Source: a virus. From it: 64,000 nucleotides of DNA. Shown one piece after another: positions 48,822 through 59,500 of the stretch (positions are counted from its first letter, which is position 1; each line of letters starts with the position of its first letter). The stretch spans positions 1 through 64,000 of the IMG/VR virus record IMGVR_UViG_3300042884_001034. One strand, 5' to 3'. The position numbers and the translations under genes are program-made. The notes beneath the pieces were generated by a model. That model was given only the letters and a program-made list of their open reading frames with translations, did not search any database and was not told the origin of the DNA.

Positions 48822-49522
48822 AATCCAAACCTACTTTTTAAAGCATTATAATTTTGTAGTACTTCTGATGCTGATAAAGCACGATTGTATAATTTTGCTA
48901 TTGCTATTCTACCAGCATAAGCATTAGAAGCATTTGTAGCAGCACCTATTGTTGTCTCAGTTGTTGGTGCTACAAAAGATTGATTTGCTGTACTAACAGC
49001 CACTCCATTTAAGTATAAAGTGTTAATATTACCTGGTGCATTAGTGAAAACAGCGTGATACCATGTATTTATAGCTACTGTTGTTGATACGACATTACAA
49101 GCCACACCACCAAAAAGTATTCCTAATAATGTTGTAGGTGTACTACACACTCCTGTATAAAATCCATATCCATTTGCACCACTATTTCCATTATAAAATA
49201 ATCTATAGTTTAATCCTGTACCTGTTTTATAAAACCAAATTTCCATAGTTATATTGGAAGTTTGTGTTAATAAAGCCGCTCCACTTTTTAATAACACAAA
49301 ATCGTTTGTTCCATCAAACACAATACTGCCCCCATTAGAAGGATTAAATGTTGGTCCATTTGTTAATGTGCCGTTACTATTGTAACCACTTAAATCAGTC
49401 CATGTTGTACCTGTACCAGGATAACTTTTAGTATTAGCTGCATCTAAATATAAAACAAGCCCATCTGTTACAATAGGTTTAACTCCATAAACTGTTTGTC
49501 CTTTAATTGTTATCCTACTCAT
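48818..49522 (-). CDS. LamG/ConA-like lectin-fold protein, paralogue (234 aa)
   Basis: Same fold as the neighbour: DGLVLYLDAANTKSYPGTGT, VFDGTNDFVLL, ITMEIWFYKTG, ALSASEVLQNYNALKSRFGL. It overlaps the neighbour by 4 bases and the long fibre gene by 4 bases. The pair may have different glycan preferences, as expected after duplication. Confidence 0.8.
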   Translation of the reverse strand: MSRITIKGQTVYGVKPIVTDGLVLYLDAANTKSYPGTGTTWTDLSGYNSNGTLTNGPTFNPSNGGSIVFDGTNDFVLLKSGAALLTQTSNITMEIWFYKTGTGLNYRLFYNGNSGANGYGFYTGVCSTPTTLLGILFGGVACNVVSTTVAINTWYHAVFTNAPGNINTLYLNGVAVSTANQSFVAPTTETTIGAATNASNAYAGRIAIAKLYNRALSASEVLQNYNALKSRFGL

Positions 49523-52500
49523 ATCACTCTTGCTCCTATTTTAATATTCCATGTACCAGAAGTAATTGTTGCTATTAATTGAACACTTGTTCCACTTATA
49601 CTTACAGACCATGAAAGGCCTGCTGTTGTTGCTGTAAGGTCTGCAGTGGAAGTGTCTGTAAATTCAACCACATTAGCTGTTGGATTCCAAACTGCCATCA
49701 CTGTTCCTGCTCTCCATCCATTATTAACTGTATTTGTAACTCTGTAATCAAAATATGCGGCTGTTCCAGTTGATTCATCTATTGAATAAGCTGTTGTAGG
49801 TGAAGCTGTTATACCTGTTAATGTAGCTGAATACATATACATTGCTCCATTAGCATTTACAGCCATTAAAGGAAGTCCTGAAACATCATTCACTTGTAAT
49901 AAATTACCAGTGGTTATATCTGAAACAGTAAATAATTGACCTGTAGACCCTTGAACTGTTAAAACTGTTGCTCCAACTGTTGAAGTGTAGAAATTAGAAG
50001 TACCATTAACATCTAATCTATATCCAGCATCTGTTGCAGTAGCAGTACTATTTTGTAAAACTAAGTTACCTGTTCCAAACAATGTCATGTGTTCGTTAGT
50101 GCTTCCCCACCCAGTATTAGTAGGCGCAACTTTAAAAATTAAAGGTCTACTTGTTACAGCACTATTGTCTACAGCTATTACATGTTTATTAGTAGCCCCC
50201 GTTCCTGCTAAATTATTACCGCCAATAATTAATAAATTACTATTGTTAGAACTTGTTTGTGATGTACTAAATTGGAAATTATATCCATATCCAGATGGGT
50301 TGCCGTTAGGAGAAAAACTTGCTGCAATACCATTACCTGATGTCGCTGCACCCACTTGAAAGTAATTTAAGCCAAAAGCATTGGCTGTGGTTAAATTAAC
50401 AAATGATCCTAAATTTAATGTACTAGACACTCTAACAGCACCATTTACATCTAATTTATAAGAAACTGATGGAATGGTTGTATTTATACCTACTGTTGAG
50501 CCATTATCATATATAAGACTATCACCTAAAGTTGTTGAACCTGTAAATTTTGGTACAAAATTAGTTGTACCTGTACCTGTGATAGGATTTGTAAGAACAG
50601 CTTGATATTGAGGAATATTTAATGTACTTCCAATTAATGTAGCAGCTCCACTTGTTCCTGTTGTAGTGAGAGTAATGGTGTTTTGCTTACTATTAAAAGT
50701 TGTCCAGTCAGCTGAAGATAAGGCACCTCTGTTTATTGCACTTGCTGTCGGTAGGTTAAAAGTGTGAGAAGAACCAACGGAGCTTATACCAAAATCAGCT
50801 CCACTTGTACCTACACCTAAAGTTTGTGCTGCTGTCGTCAATCCATTTATTGAGGAAATACCGTTTGCAAATGTTGTTGTTACGCTTGATATATTTCCAT
50901 TCTCCGTGTATAAAGTTACTGTTTTACCATTAGGATTAACTATTTGAATCTCAATTACAATTCTATCTGTAAGAGCTAATGTAACTCCGCTTGGTATACT
51001 AACTCCTAATGTATATAGGTCTTTAGTAGCACCATTAGTTAATTCTTCAATGGTACCACTACTAATTAGAGTGAGTGAGGCTCCATCCCATTTCTTAACA
51101 ACAGCTTGAATGGTTGCGGGACTTGCACCAATACCAGCTACAGAGAAATAACATTCAAATACCCAAATACCTCCAGGAACACTTAATTGATTAGGGTCTC
51201 CTATGTCAGTAATAAACGAAGCAATTGTTCCTATTGTACTGCTTGTAAAATTAGCAGATGTTCCACTGGCAGATAATTTACTTAACTGATACATTGTTGT
51301 ACCTGCTATACTACCTTGGGATGTGTTTCCATTTAAATAATATACACTACCTCCACCACCACCACCCACTGTTGGGAATACACCTAGTGTCCCATCACCA
51401 CGTACATATTGACTTGATAATCCTGCGCCTGTTACAACAATACTTCCTGAGGAAGTTATTGGAGATAAAGACACTGTAAATGCTGAAGGCATTGTAAGCC
51501 CAACTGATGTAACTGTACCTACACTCCAGCTTCTATCTGCTGATAAGTCATAAGTAGTTCCATTAATTGTCAATGTTCTTGATGTAGGAACATAAGTAGA
51601 TAGATCACTTGTTAATGCCAAAGTTCCTGTTGCTGAAGGGAATGTATATGAATATGGTAATGCAGTATTAAATAGTAGATTATGTGCTACTCCAAATCCC
51701 CCACCTGTTACATTAATAATTAAACCATTTGTTTGAGAACCTATTCCTGTATATCCATTAGCTATGGGGAAAGTTCCATTCTTAATATTTATACCTAAAT
51801 CAAAATTCTTTACTCCTGTTATTGTTTGAGTATTTGCCAAAGTAACATACCCACTTAAATCTGGTGTATAATTTGGTATGTTAAATATACCTGTTAATGG
51901 ATCATAAGTGGAAGCACCACTTGTACCAGTAGTAGTAAGACTAATAGCAGTTCTTGCTCTTGAATTTGTAAAATATAATTGAGAAGGTCTACCTGGAAGA
52001 CTACCAGCTCCCTCAAATACATCTCCTGTTACAAGACTAACTGGTCCTGTATATCCATTTACAGAACTCACTGCATCTGTATTATCCACTTTATCCCACG
52101 CAGTACCGTTGAATATAGCCCAATCCCCCACCTTCCAGTCTGTAATACCATCAAGATTTGTACTACCTGCTGCATTTACAACATAATAATATCCTTTTGT
52201 TCCTACACCTGAAGTTAATGTAGGGGTATTAGTATTTGCGTTCCAAATTCCTTGGTAACTAACACTACCTAATAAAGCACTTATTTGATTCTGCACTTTA
52301 CCAAAAGCTTGTAAAATAGTATCAGTGGAGACTATTGTTCCTCCACCTGTTAAATTAAGGCCTGTTAACACTTTACCTATAACAGCAGAATTAACTAAAG
52401 ATGGATTTGGATATGTTCCACTAAGCTCACCACCTGCTGCAATTCCTGAAATTGTGGAAAGTTTATTATTAAAAGTGTTCCAATCTGAAAAAGATAAATA

Positions 52501-53433
52501 TCCATCTGTAGCAATATCAGCCTTTGAAATAGACACTGTAACAGTGCCTAATAAATTAGATGCAGATATAGGTGCTGTTCCCACTACACTAGAAACACCT
52601 GCTACAATAGACCAGCTTCTATTGGCTGAAAGATCGTATGTAACACCATTAATAGTGAGTGTTCTACTTTCTGGAACAGGAACAAATCCTAATGCAGAAG
52701 TGATGTCCCCATAAACCACTGGAGTGGCTGATGTGACTAATCCTTTACCATTTACAGCGAATTTTAAGAAAGTATTGCTCCCATAAACATTAGTGTTTAC
52801 AGTTTTTAATGTAAGTGTTACAGGGGATCCTGTAGATCCAGATCCTGTTACATCTCCCACAAAGCTTAATGAGGCTGATGGAAGTGCTATTAATTGAGGA
52901 GTGATATTAGTTACAAGTCCTTTTGCATTTACGGTGATTACAGGTACTGATATATCAGACCCATAAATACCAGGATTGGTGTTCACGGTAGATAGCGTAA
53001 ATTGACTATTACCTGGGCCAGAAGCCACTCCATCACCATAAAGATCAGTAATATAGTCTCCAGCTGGTTGGTAAGTGGTGCTATCTAAAGATCCATCTCC
53101 TTTTACAAAATCAGAAGATGTTCCCCCAGTTGTAATAAATTTAGATGCTTCTAAAAATCCTGTAAAAGATAATGTATAATTACCACCAATAGTGGTGTCT
53201 TGTAATAAAGATCCGCCTAATTGTACTATATTTCCTGGGGAAAGTTGATAAATACCGTTATTAAAAGCATAGCCTGCTGTAATATCACCAAACTTAGCAT
53301 CTATTTTTTGTAGAGCATCCTCTAACGTGTCATTTGTATTTATAGAAGTGTATATTAAATTAGCACCTTCGTAAAAAACGCAGGTGCTAGATAGTATCAC
53401 TGGACACACTTCAGCAGAACAAGTAACGTTCAT
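49519..53433 (-). CDS. Long tail-fibre/adhesin (1304 aa)
   Basis: The start is set at 53431-53433 (MNVTCSAEVC); an upstream in-frame ATG overlaps the -7 promoter box and would not be transcribed. The protein is G/S/T/N-rich with many repeats: TLTINGxTYDLSAxRSWS occurs twice, NAKGLVTNITP and NGKGLVTSATP once each, plus GTVTSVGLT-like strands. It has no enzyme motif. It is a typical long trimeric fibre of Bacteroidota phages and probably recognises the cell surface. Confidence 0.82.
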   Translation of the reverse strand: MNVTCSAEVCPVILSSTCVFYEGANLIYTSINTNDTLEDALQKIDAKFGDITAGYAFNNGIYQLSPGNIVQLGGSLLQDTTIGGNYTLSFTGFLEASKFITTGGTSSDFVKGDGSLDSTTYQPAGDYITDLYGDGVASGPGNSQFTLSTVNTNPGIYGSDISVPVITVNAKGLVTNITPQLIALPSASLSFVGDVTGSGSTGSPVTLTLKTVNTNVYGSNTFLKFAVNGKGLVTSATPVVYGDITSALGFVPVPESRTLTINGVTYDLSANRSWSIVAGVSSVVGTAPISASNLLGTVTVSISKADIATDGYLSFSDWNTFNNKLSTISGIAAGGELSGTYPNPSLVNSAVIGKVLTGLNLTGGGTIVSTDTILQAFGKVQNQISALLGSVSYQGIWNANTNTPTLTSGVGTKGYYYVVNAAGSTNLDGITDWKVGDWAIFNGTAWDKVDNTDAVSSVNGYTGPVSLVTGDVFEGAGSLPGRPSQLYFTNSRARTAISLTTTGTSGASTYDPLTGIFNIPNYTPDLSGYVTLANTQTITGVKNFDLGINIKNGTFPIANGYTGIGSQTNGLIINVTGGGFGVAHNLLFNTALPYSYTFPSATGTLALTSDLSTYVPTSRTLTINGTTYDLSADRSWSVGTVTSVGLTMPSAFTVSLSPITSSGSIVVTGAGLSSQYVRGDGTLGVFPTVGGGGGGSVYYLNGNTSQGSIAGTTMYQLSKLSASGTSANFTSSTIGTIASFITDIGDPNQLSVPGGIWVFECYFSVAGIGASPATIQAVVKKWDGASLTLISSGTIEELTNGATKDLYTLGVSIPSGVTLALTDRIVIEIQIVNPNGKTVTLYTENGNISSVTTTFANGISSINGLTTAAQTLGVGTSGADFGISSVGSSHTFNLPTASAINRGALSSADWTTFNSKQNTITLTTTGTSGAATLIGSTLNIPQYQAVLTNPITGTGTTNFVPKFTGSTTLGDSLIYDNGSTVGINTTIPSVSYKLDVNGAVRVSSTLNLGSFVNLTTANAFGLNYFQVGAATSGNGIAASFSPNGNPSGYGYNFQFSTSQTSSNNSNLLIIGGNNLAGTGATNKHVIAVDNSAVTSRPLIFKVAPTNTGWGSTNEHMTLFGTGNLVLQNSTATATDAGYRLDVNGTSNFYTSTVGATVLTVQGSTGQLFTVSDITTGNLLQVNDVSGLPLMAVNANGAMYMYSATLTGITASPTTAYSIDESTGTAAYFDYRVTNTVNNGWRAGTVMAVWNPTANVVEFTDTSTADLTATTAGLSWSVSISGTSVQLIATITSGTWNIKIGARVI
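51522..51585 (-). repeat. Fibre repeat copy 2 (RTLTINGTTYDLSADRSWS)
   Basis: In-frame copy of a fibre module that also occurs at 52607-52669. The two peptides differ at two of 19 positions, although the DNA is less alike, so the repeat is old. Confidence 0.7.
52607..52669 (-). repeat. Fibre repeat copy 1 (RTLTINGVTYDLSANRSWS)
   Basis: First copy of the module repeated at 51522-51585. It may be a trimerisation or spacer element of the fibre shaft. Confidence 0.7.
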
Positions 53434-53463
53434 AATTAAATATATTAAGGCGAGATTAAGATG

Positions 53464-53492
53464 CAAAGATACCTTTTTCTCTTTATTATCAA
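53464..53492 (-). promoter_or_regulatory. Promoter of the fibre operon
   Basis: On the - strand, TTG (CAA at 53490-53492), an 18-base spacer, and TATCTTTG (CAAAGATA at 53464-53471). Transcription would start about 25 bases before the chosen start of the long fibre gene, which decides that start. Confidence 0.65.
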
Positions 53493-53536
53493 TACATTAC
53501 ATAAAATATTCAGATATAATATAGCAATACAACTCC

Positions 53537-56500
53537 TTATTTCATACTACTTTCTTTTTGTATAGTTATATCAAATTCTTTGGCAAACTCATTATTTAAA
53601 ATTGCTCCATATGTTAAAGCAGACTTTGCTACAGGTAAAGCTTTTGCAGCATATTTAATAGGCATAGCTTTTTTCCTCACCTCTTCAGCAGATAATGTAG
53701 GATCTGTAATATCAAATCCTGTCACTTCTCTAACAAAGTGACTAGTAAACCTAGTATAATCTGTTATAAGTCCTATAGCTGGGAACATACTTCCACTCAA
53801 AAGACTTTCAAAATTGACAGGATTATAGAAGAAAGAAAGCTCTCCAACAAATTTATCTACCACTCTTTGTGAATACCTAAAGAAATTTTTGGTTGCTTTA
53901 TCTTCTTCATCATCAGGAGCCATAAATCCTAGAGAAATCATCACACCTAATAAAGCCCCAAGAATAGCTAATTCTTTAATCTCGTTTCTTAGATTGGTTC
54001 TAATCATATCAGCAAAATCTTCTTTAGTCATGTTAAGAGTTTCACCTGTTCTTTTTTCGTATTTTTCAGCAAAATCCTCATACATTTTATCTATCAAAGC
54101 AATTCCCTTGTCATTCATTTGAATTAAATTCGTAATATTTGCTGATTTATCACGAATAGATGTTCCTAAAACATAAGCCAAAAGTCTAATTCTTCCTATA
54201 TCATATTTCTCCCCTTTAACACCATCTTCATCCACTGTTACAGAAAAATCATCGCTCACTTTTCTAAATTCTGAGAAACGTGTATCAGCAAGTTTTGGTA
54301 TCCAGCTTTTAAATAGCATCATACTATTTGTCCAAACAGACATTGACATTCTGTTAATATCTCCGTCAGACATACCTCCTGTTGCATTTCTAGAAATTCT
54401 TCTAGTTAGTTCTGTCAATCTTTGTAACTCCCTTTGATTTGAAAGATCTAATCCAGGAATTTCTAATTTACCGTTTACAAGTTTTTTAGTTACAGCTATA
54501 GACTTTGTTTTCTTAAGTTCTTCCACCTCTGCTTTTATAGCTTCTTTAGACTGTTTATATTCTGAAGAGGATTTATATCTATTTTTGTATTTGTTTTTTA
54601 CAAAATCATTAATATTAACAATTCTACCATTATCCACCATCATGTTTTCCAAAAGTGTGACAAAAATAGACTTTTCAATAAGTTGTTCTGGTTTTCTCAT
54701 AAAAACCATTAGCATATCCCCTAAATTTTTTCTAGTGAGAGCAGTCATCCCTGCTTCATATTTATATATATCTGTAGATGGATCATCTTTTAGAGGCATG
54801 AATGTATTAACTAATTGTACAAATATTTCTCTATCTTCTTCATTATCAAATCTTTGTACAGCTAATTTAGCTTGATTTTTAAGAAAGTCTCTTGCTTTAA
54901 AATAATCACCAGCTTGTGTAGCCACCTGTATATTACCTCCAAACATATTTACAGCTCCAGATATAAATTCAAACCCTAAAGCTTTTAATTGGAATGCTCT
55001 ATTTGCTGCGTCCATAGTTTTTACTAAAGATGTAGCAGAAGGCTCCTCATCTATTTTAAATACTTCTCTGCCTGTAATAGTGTTTACACCATTTTTTACA
55101 AAGTTTAACACTTTACCTACATTTAAAGGAGTGTCTGTATCAGAAAGAACATACTTTTGTCCGTATAACAACACTCTTAAAAAGTCATCATACATTTTAG
55201 TGTTTTCTTCATTTCCTGGTATTTCTATTATTTTACCACCTTGTTTAACAACATTTGCTGATCTATCTGTAGCTAAATGCCCTTTAAATTGCTCTACAGT
55301 TTTTACTAATTGTAATTGTCCTTCTACAGCAGAAAGATATTTATACTTTTCCATTTGTTGGATGTATAAAATCATATTCTTAAAAAGATCTTCGCTTACG
55401 TCAGAATAATCATTTACACCATCTTTTCTAGTAAAATCATATGTGTAATACTTAGGAACAGAATTTTCTAGTTCACCTGTAAGCTCATTAAAACTTCCAA
55501 ATCCTACATCATCTGTTTGCATTTTAAGACTCTCTGAAAAATTCTTTAAAGGAGAAATACTATGATCCCAAGCTAGTTCTTCAGCAGCTCCTTTCCTAAC
55601 AAACGGTAGGAATGTTTTCATCACTTTATTAGTGATATATCCAGCCTCTTTAGCTTCTTCATTTATACTACCTATGAAATTATAAAGTTCTAAAAGAATT
55701 GGATTTTTAAGAATGTTTTTGTATTCTTCTGAATACCATTTTGGGAGAGGATGTCTTTTAATGATATAGTTATTCCAACCATTAAAGTTTTTATTATCAA
55801 TATCCCACATCTCTTGAGCTTCTTTAATATTTTTAACTCTTATAGCCTCATTCTCATTTTTATCACTTGTATATATCTGTCTTTCTATTTTTTTAATTTG
55901 ATCTTCAAGACGTTTATTAGCTTCTTTTTTATACTCCTCTACATCAATATTGTCTAAAAGCCATTGTTTATCTCCACCTTCTTTAGCTTTTGCATCCACT
56001 TCTTCATGGAATTTTCTGCTATATCTATGAATAAGTTTATTAACAATACCTCCTTTATCATCCTTTTGATATATCTGTTGCACTATTGTTCTAAGATCTC
56101 CCCCCTGTTCTGCTAATTTCTTCCTAATATCCATTAGTTTTTGTACTCTTTCTAACGATGCTTTAGAAGCTTCTCCTTGGGCACCTCTCACCACTTTGTA
56201 TAACAATTGTAATGCTTTAGAAGGAAGTTCTGATATACCTCTAAAATTAGAAGAAAGTCCTTTAATAACAGCTTCGGGGGATAGAAGTCCAAATACAAGG
56301 TTTCTTTGCCCTACATGTTTATCTGCAAAATCCTGAGCAGCTTTCGTTAATTGTTCTTTTGATCTGTAAATAGCATTAGATTGGGCCATCAACTGATCAT
56401 GTATATCTTTTCTTCTTGCTACATCTTCTCTTTCTTCTTCTGTCTTAGCATTTTCCAACATATCCTTTGTATACACAAGGTGGCCTATGTCTCTTCCTAT

Positions 56501-59500
56501 ATTTTCAAAAACATCAATAATTCTTAAGTGCACTCTCATCTTCTCTGCAAAATCTGAAAGTTCTTTATTATTTGAATCGTTAGAAGAAGCTGGTCTATTT
56601 TTATAAATAGTGTTATAATCATTTAATAGCTGGTCACCCTCTTCTCTCATAATACCTACAACATCAATTAAAGAAGCAATATTATTTTGTCCCTGTAAAA
56701 GACGAACAGCTTTTCTAATAGTGTTTAAACGCTCTATTTTAAATAAACGCTCATCATCATCTGTTACTTCTTCCTTGCCTATTTGTTTAAGCATGGAATT
56801 TAGTTTTTTAATAATATTATCAAGATCTTCATATCCTGTAGATTCTGTTTGTTCAGAAACAGGCACAAGTCTAAGATCTTGTATTTTAGTTTTATCTATA
56901 GAACCTATAGCTATTCCTTTTAATTCAAGGCCAGAACTCTTATTGCCTTTTTCTTTATACCCAAAATCCATAGCTATTGGAATAGCTCTATTCATTCCAA
57001 ATTCTTTTATTCCATAAAAGTCTTTAAGAATATTTTTATATGTACCAAGCTGAATATCAAAGGCTCCTTGTTTAAACCATGCAACATCTTCACCGTTTAT
57101 TTGCATAAACTTCCAATCAAGAATATGTCCTTTCCCCGAAGGATCTACAGCTAAGAAGTCTATTGTACCAGCTCTTTTATCTTTAGGATTGTAAACTATA
57201 ACTTCCGAGAAAACTAATGCATCTTTATCTAATGTTTGTAAAAGACTTACATAATAGTTTTCCAACATATTATACATTTCTTCAGAAGGAAGATTGAATT
57301 TTACAGGTCTTGGATCAGGAGTGGTCTTTTTTGTACCATCTTTATTATAATATCTATTATGTATTTCTTCAAAATCAGCATGCCCCTCCACCCCATATTT
57401 TCTTTTCATCTCGTTAAAAGCCTTTTCTTCTGGAGTGAATTTTTTATCTTTAAATCTTTTCTTATACCACTCTTTAACAAGATCTGTCACCCTTTTGGTT
57501 ATTTTTTGTTTTGTACCATCAGGAAGAGATATTTCATACCAGTTGGTAGACTCATCTGAATCTGCTAACACTTCATCAGACTTTTCATCACTAACCACTT
57601 TGTTAATAGAATTTCTTGTTTCCTGTATTTTTTCTTGCACTTTCTTTTGTGCATCAGATAGTTGGTAAAATATTCCTCCTTCAGAAATATCAGAAATGGT
57701 TCCTCCCACCTCACCTTCAATCACTCTAGCTCCCACTTCTTCAAATATAGATATGTTGGATTTTCTATATACACCTCTTATAAGATCTAATATTTTATTC
57801 CAAAAGTTTCTAAATAATGATTGAGTGGCTTCCTCCATTAATTCAGGATAGGCTTCTGTAGCTCCTGCTTTATTAATAATTACTTCCACTAAAAGTTTAT
57901 CTACAGCTTCTTTCTTTATTTTACGTATATCTGGTTTTCCATTAGGAAGTTTATATACATCTTTATATTGATCATAGACTTGTTTATATATCTTAAATCT
58001 ATCTATTTTAGAAATCATTTCTGTAACAAGTCTTGGGTCCATTTGTTCTAAAATAGCTGTTGCTACGTGTACCATTTCTTCTGTGAGAGCAACATCTTCT
58101 TTCCCCTCTGCTACAGCAATTATCCCTCTAACAAGATCTGCCAGTCCATTTATTCCTTTTGTTGTTACGTCTTTATTACCTTTTAAATAATCAGAAAGCT
58201 GCTGAATACTAATACCCATTTTTTTAGCAGCTTCCTTCACCTTAGAAAGTGTTTCAGCAGAAGCCTTAGAAGCAGGCATTCCTTCTTTTTGTAAAAGAAT
58301 TTGTTTCTGTTCTCTTTCAGGAACAATTTCTACTTCATTCCATGTATTACCATATTCATCTGTAATTTGTTTTACATTATCCTTTCCGTATTGTTTATTT
58401 AAAATATTCTTTACAGTGTTCTCATAGAAGTTGTATATAGGTTTTAAAGCACCAAAACCATTTTTTTCAACATCTTCAAGCTCTTTTTTAAGTTGATTTA
58501 TTTCATTTTTAGTTTCTTCTGAAAACTTACTTTTTAAAGATTCAATTTCTTCTTTAGTAGCTGTTTTTTCTCTACCTGTTTCATTGCTTACTTTTCTCCA
58601 AGTTAAAACCTCATTACCATTTTCATCTTCTAAATATCTTTGAATATAATAAAATCCATCAACATTTTTATTTTTTAAAATACTAGATTCTTCAAGTTCT
58701 TTAATTCTATTTTCTTTTTGTTTCTTAAACTCTTCTAATGTTGTATGTCCTTCTACTTTACTAGCTGTATTACCAGAAGGGAATAACACTTTCTCATATC
58801 CTTTTTTAGCACTATCTTGTAGAATAGATTTAATAAAGAATGTAACCCAGTTAGAGTTTTTGTTTAGAAGTTGGAGGAATTGATTATCTGAACTATTATC
58901 TCCTCTTTCATCAAATCTTTTTTCTAACGCACTTCTTCTTAAAGTAGCTGTTTTACCTTCTTGATTTGAAATTGTAATTAATTCATAAAGATTAGAATCT
59001 GTGTCAATATTTGTAACTGTAAACTTTTCACCATTAGATATAAATGTATCTCCTACTTTTTTAATATCAAGCTTTTTAGAAAGAACTTTACTATCTCTAC
59101 CCTTCTGAAAAAGATCAGATTGTACTTCTAGTATTCTACGAGTTGTAGTAGGTGTACCTCCAACACCAGGAATGCCATTTTTTTCTAATTCTTTAGCTGC
59201 TTGAGCACCTTCAGTATCTCTAACTTCTTCTATTTCTTGAGGTAGTGCTTTTCTATTTTGAATACCAACTATAGAATCATCACTTCTAAACCAACCAATA
59301 CCTTGATCTGTAGCAAACTGAGCATGTCCTTTAATAGAAGGAGTAATAGCTGGTGTAGCTATTTCATTTTCTGTATAATTGGTTCCTCCTGGAACTGTTA
59401 GGTTAGAATATACAGAACTATTATTAGCAGCTCTTTGAGTATTAAAAGCTCTGTTAGCCTCTTCTAATGTTTTAAAAATTGCTATATCAGGATCCCCATC

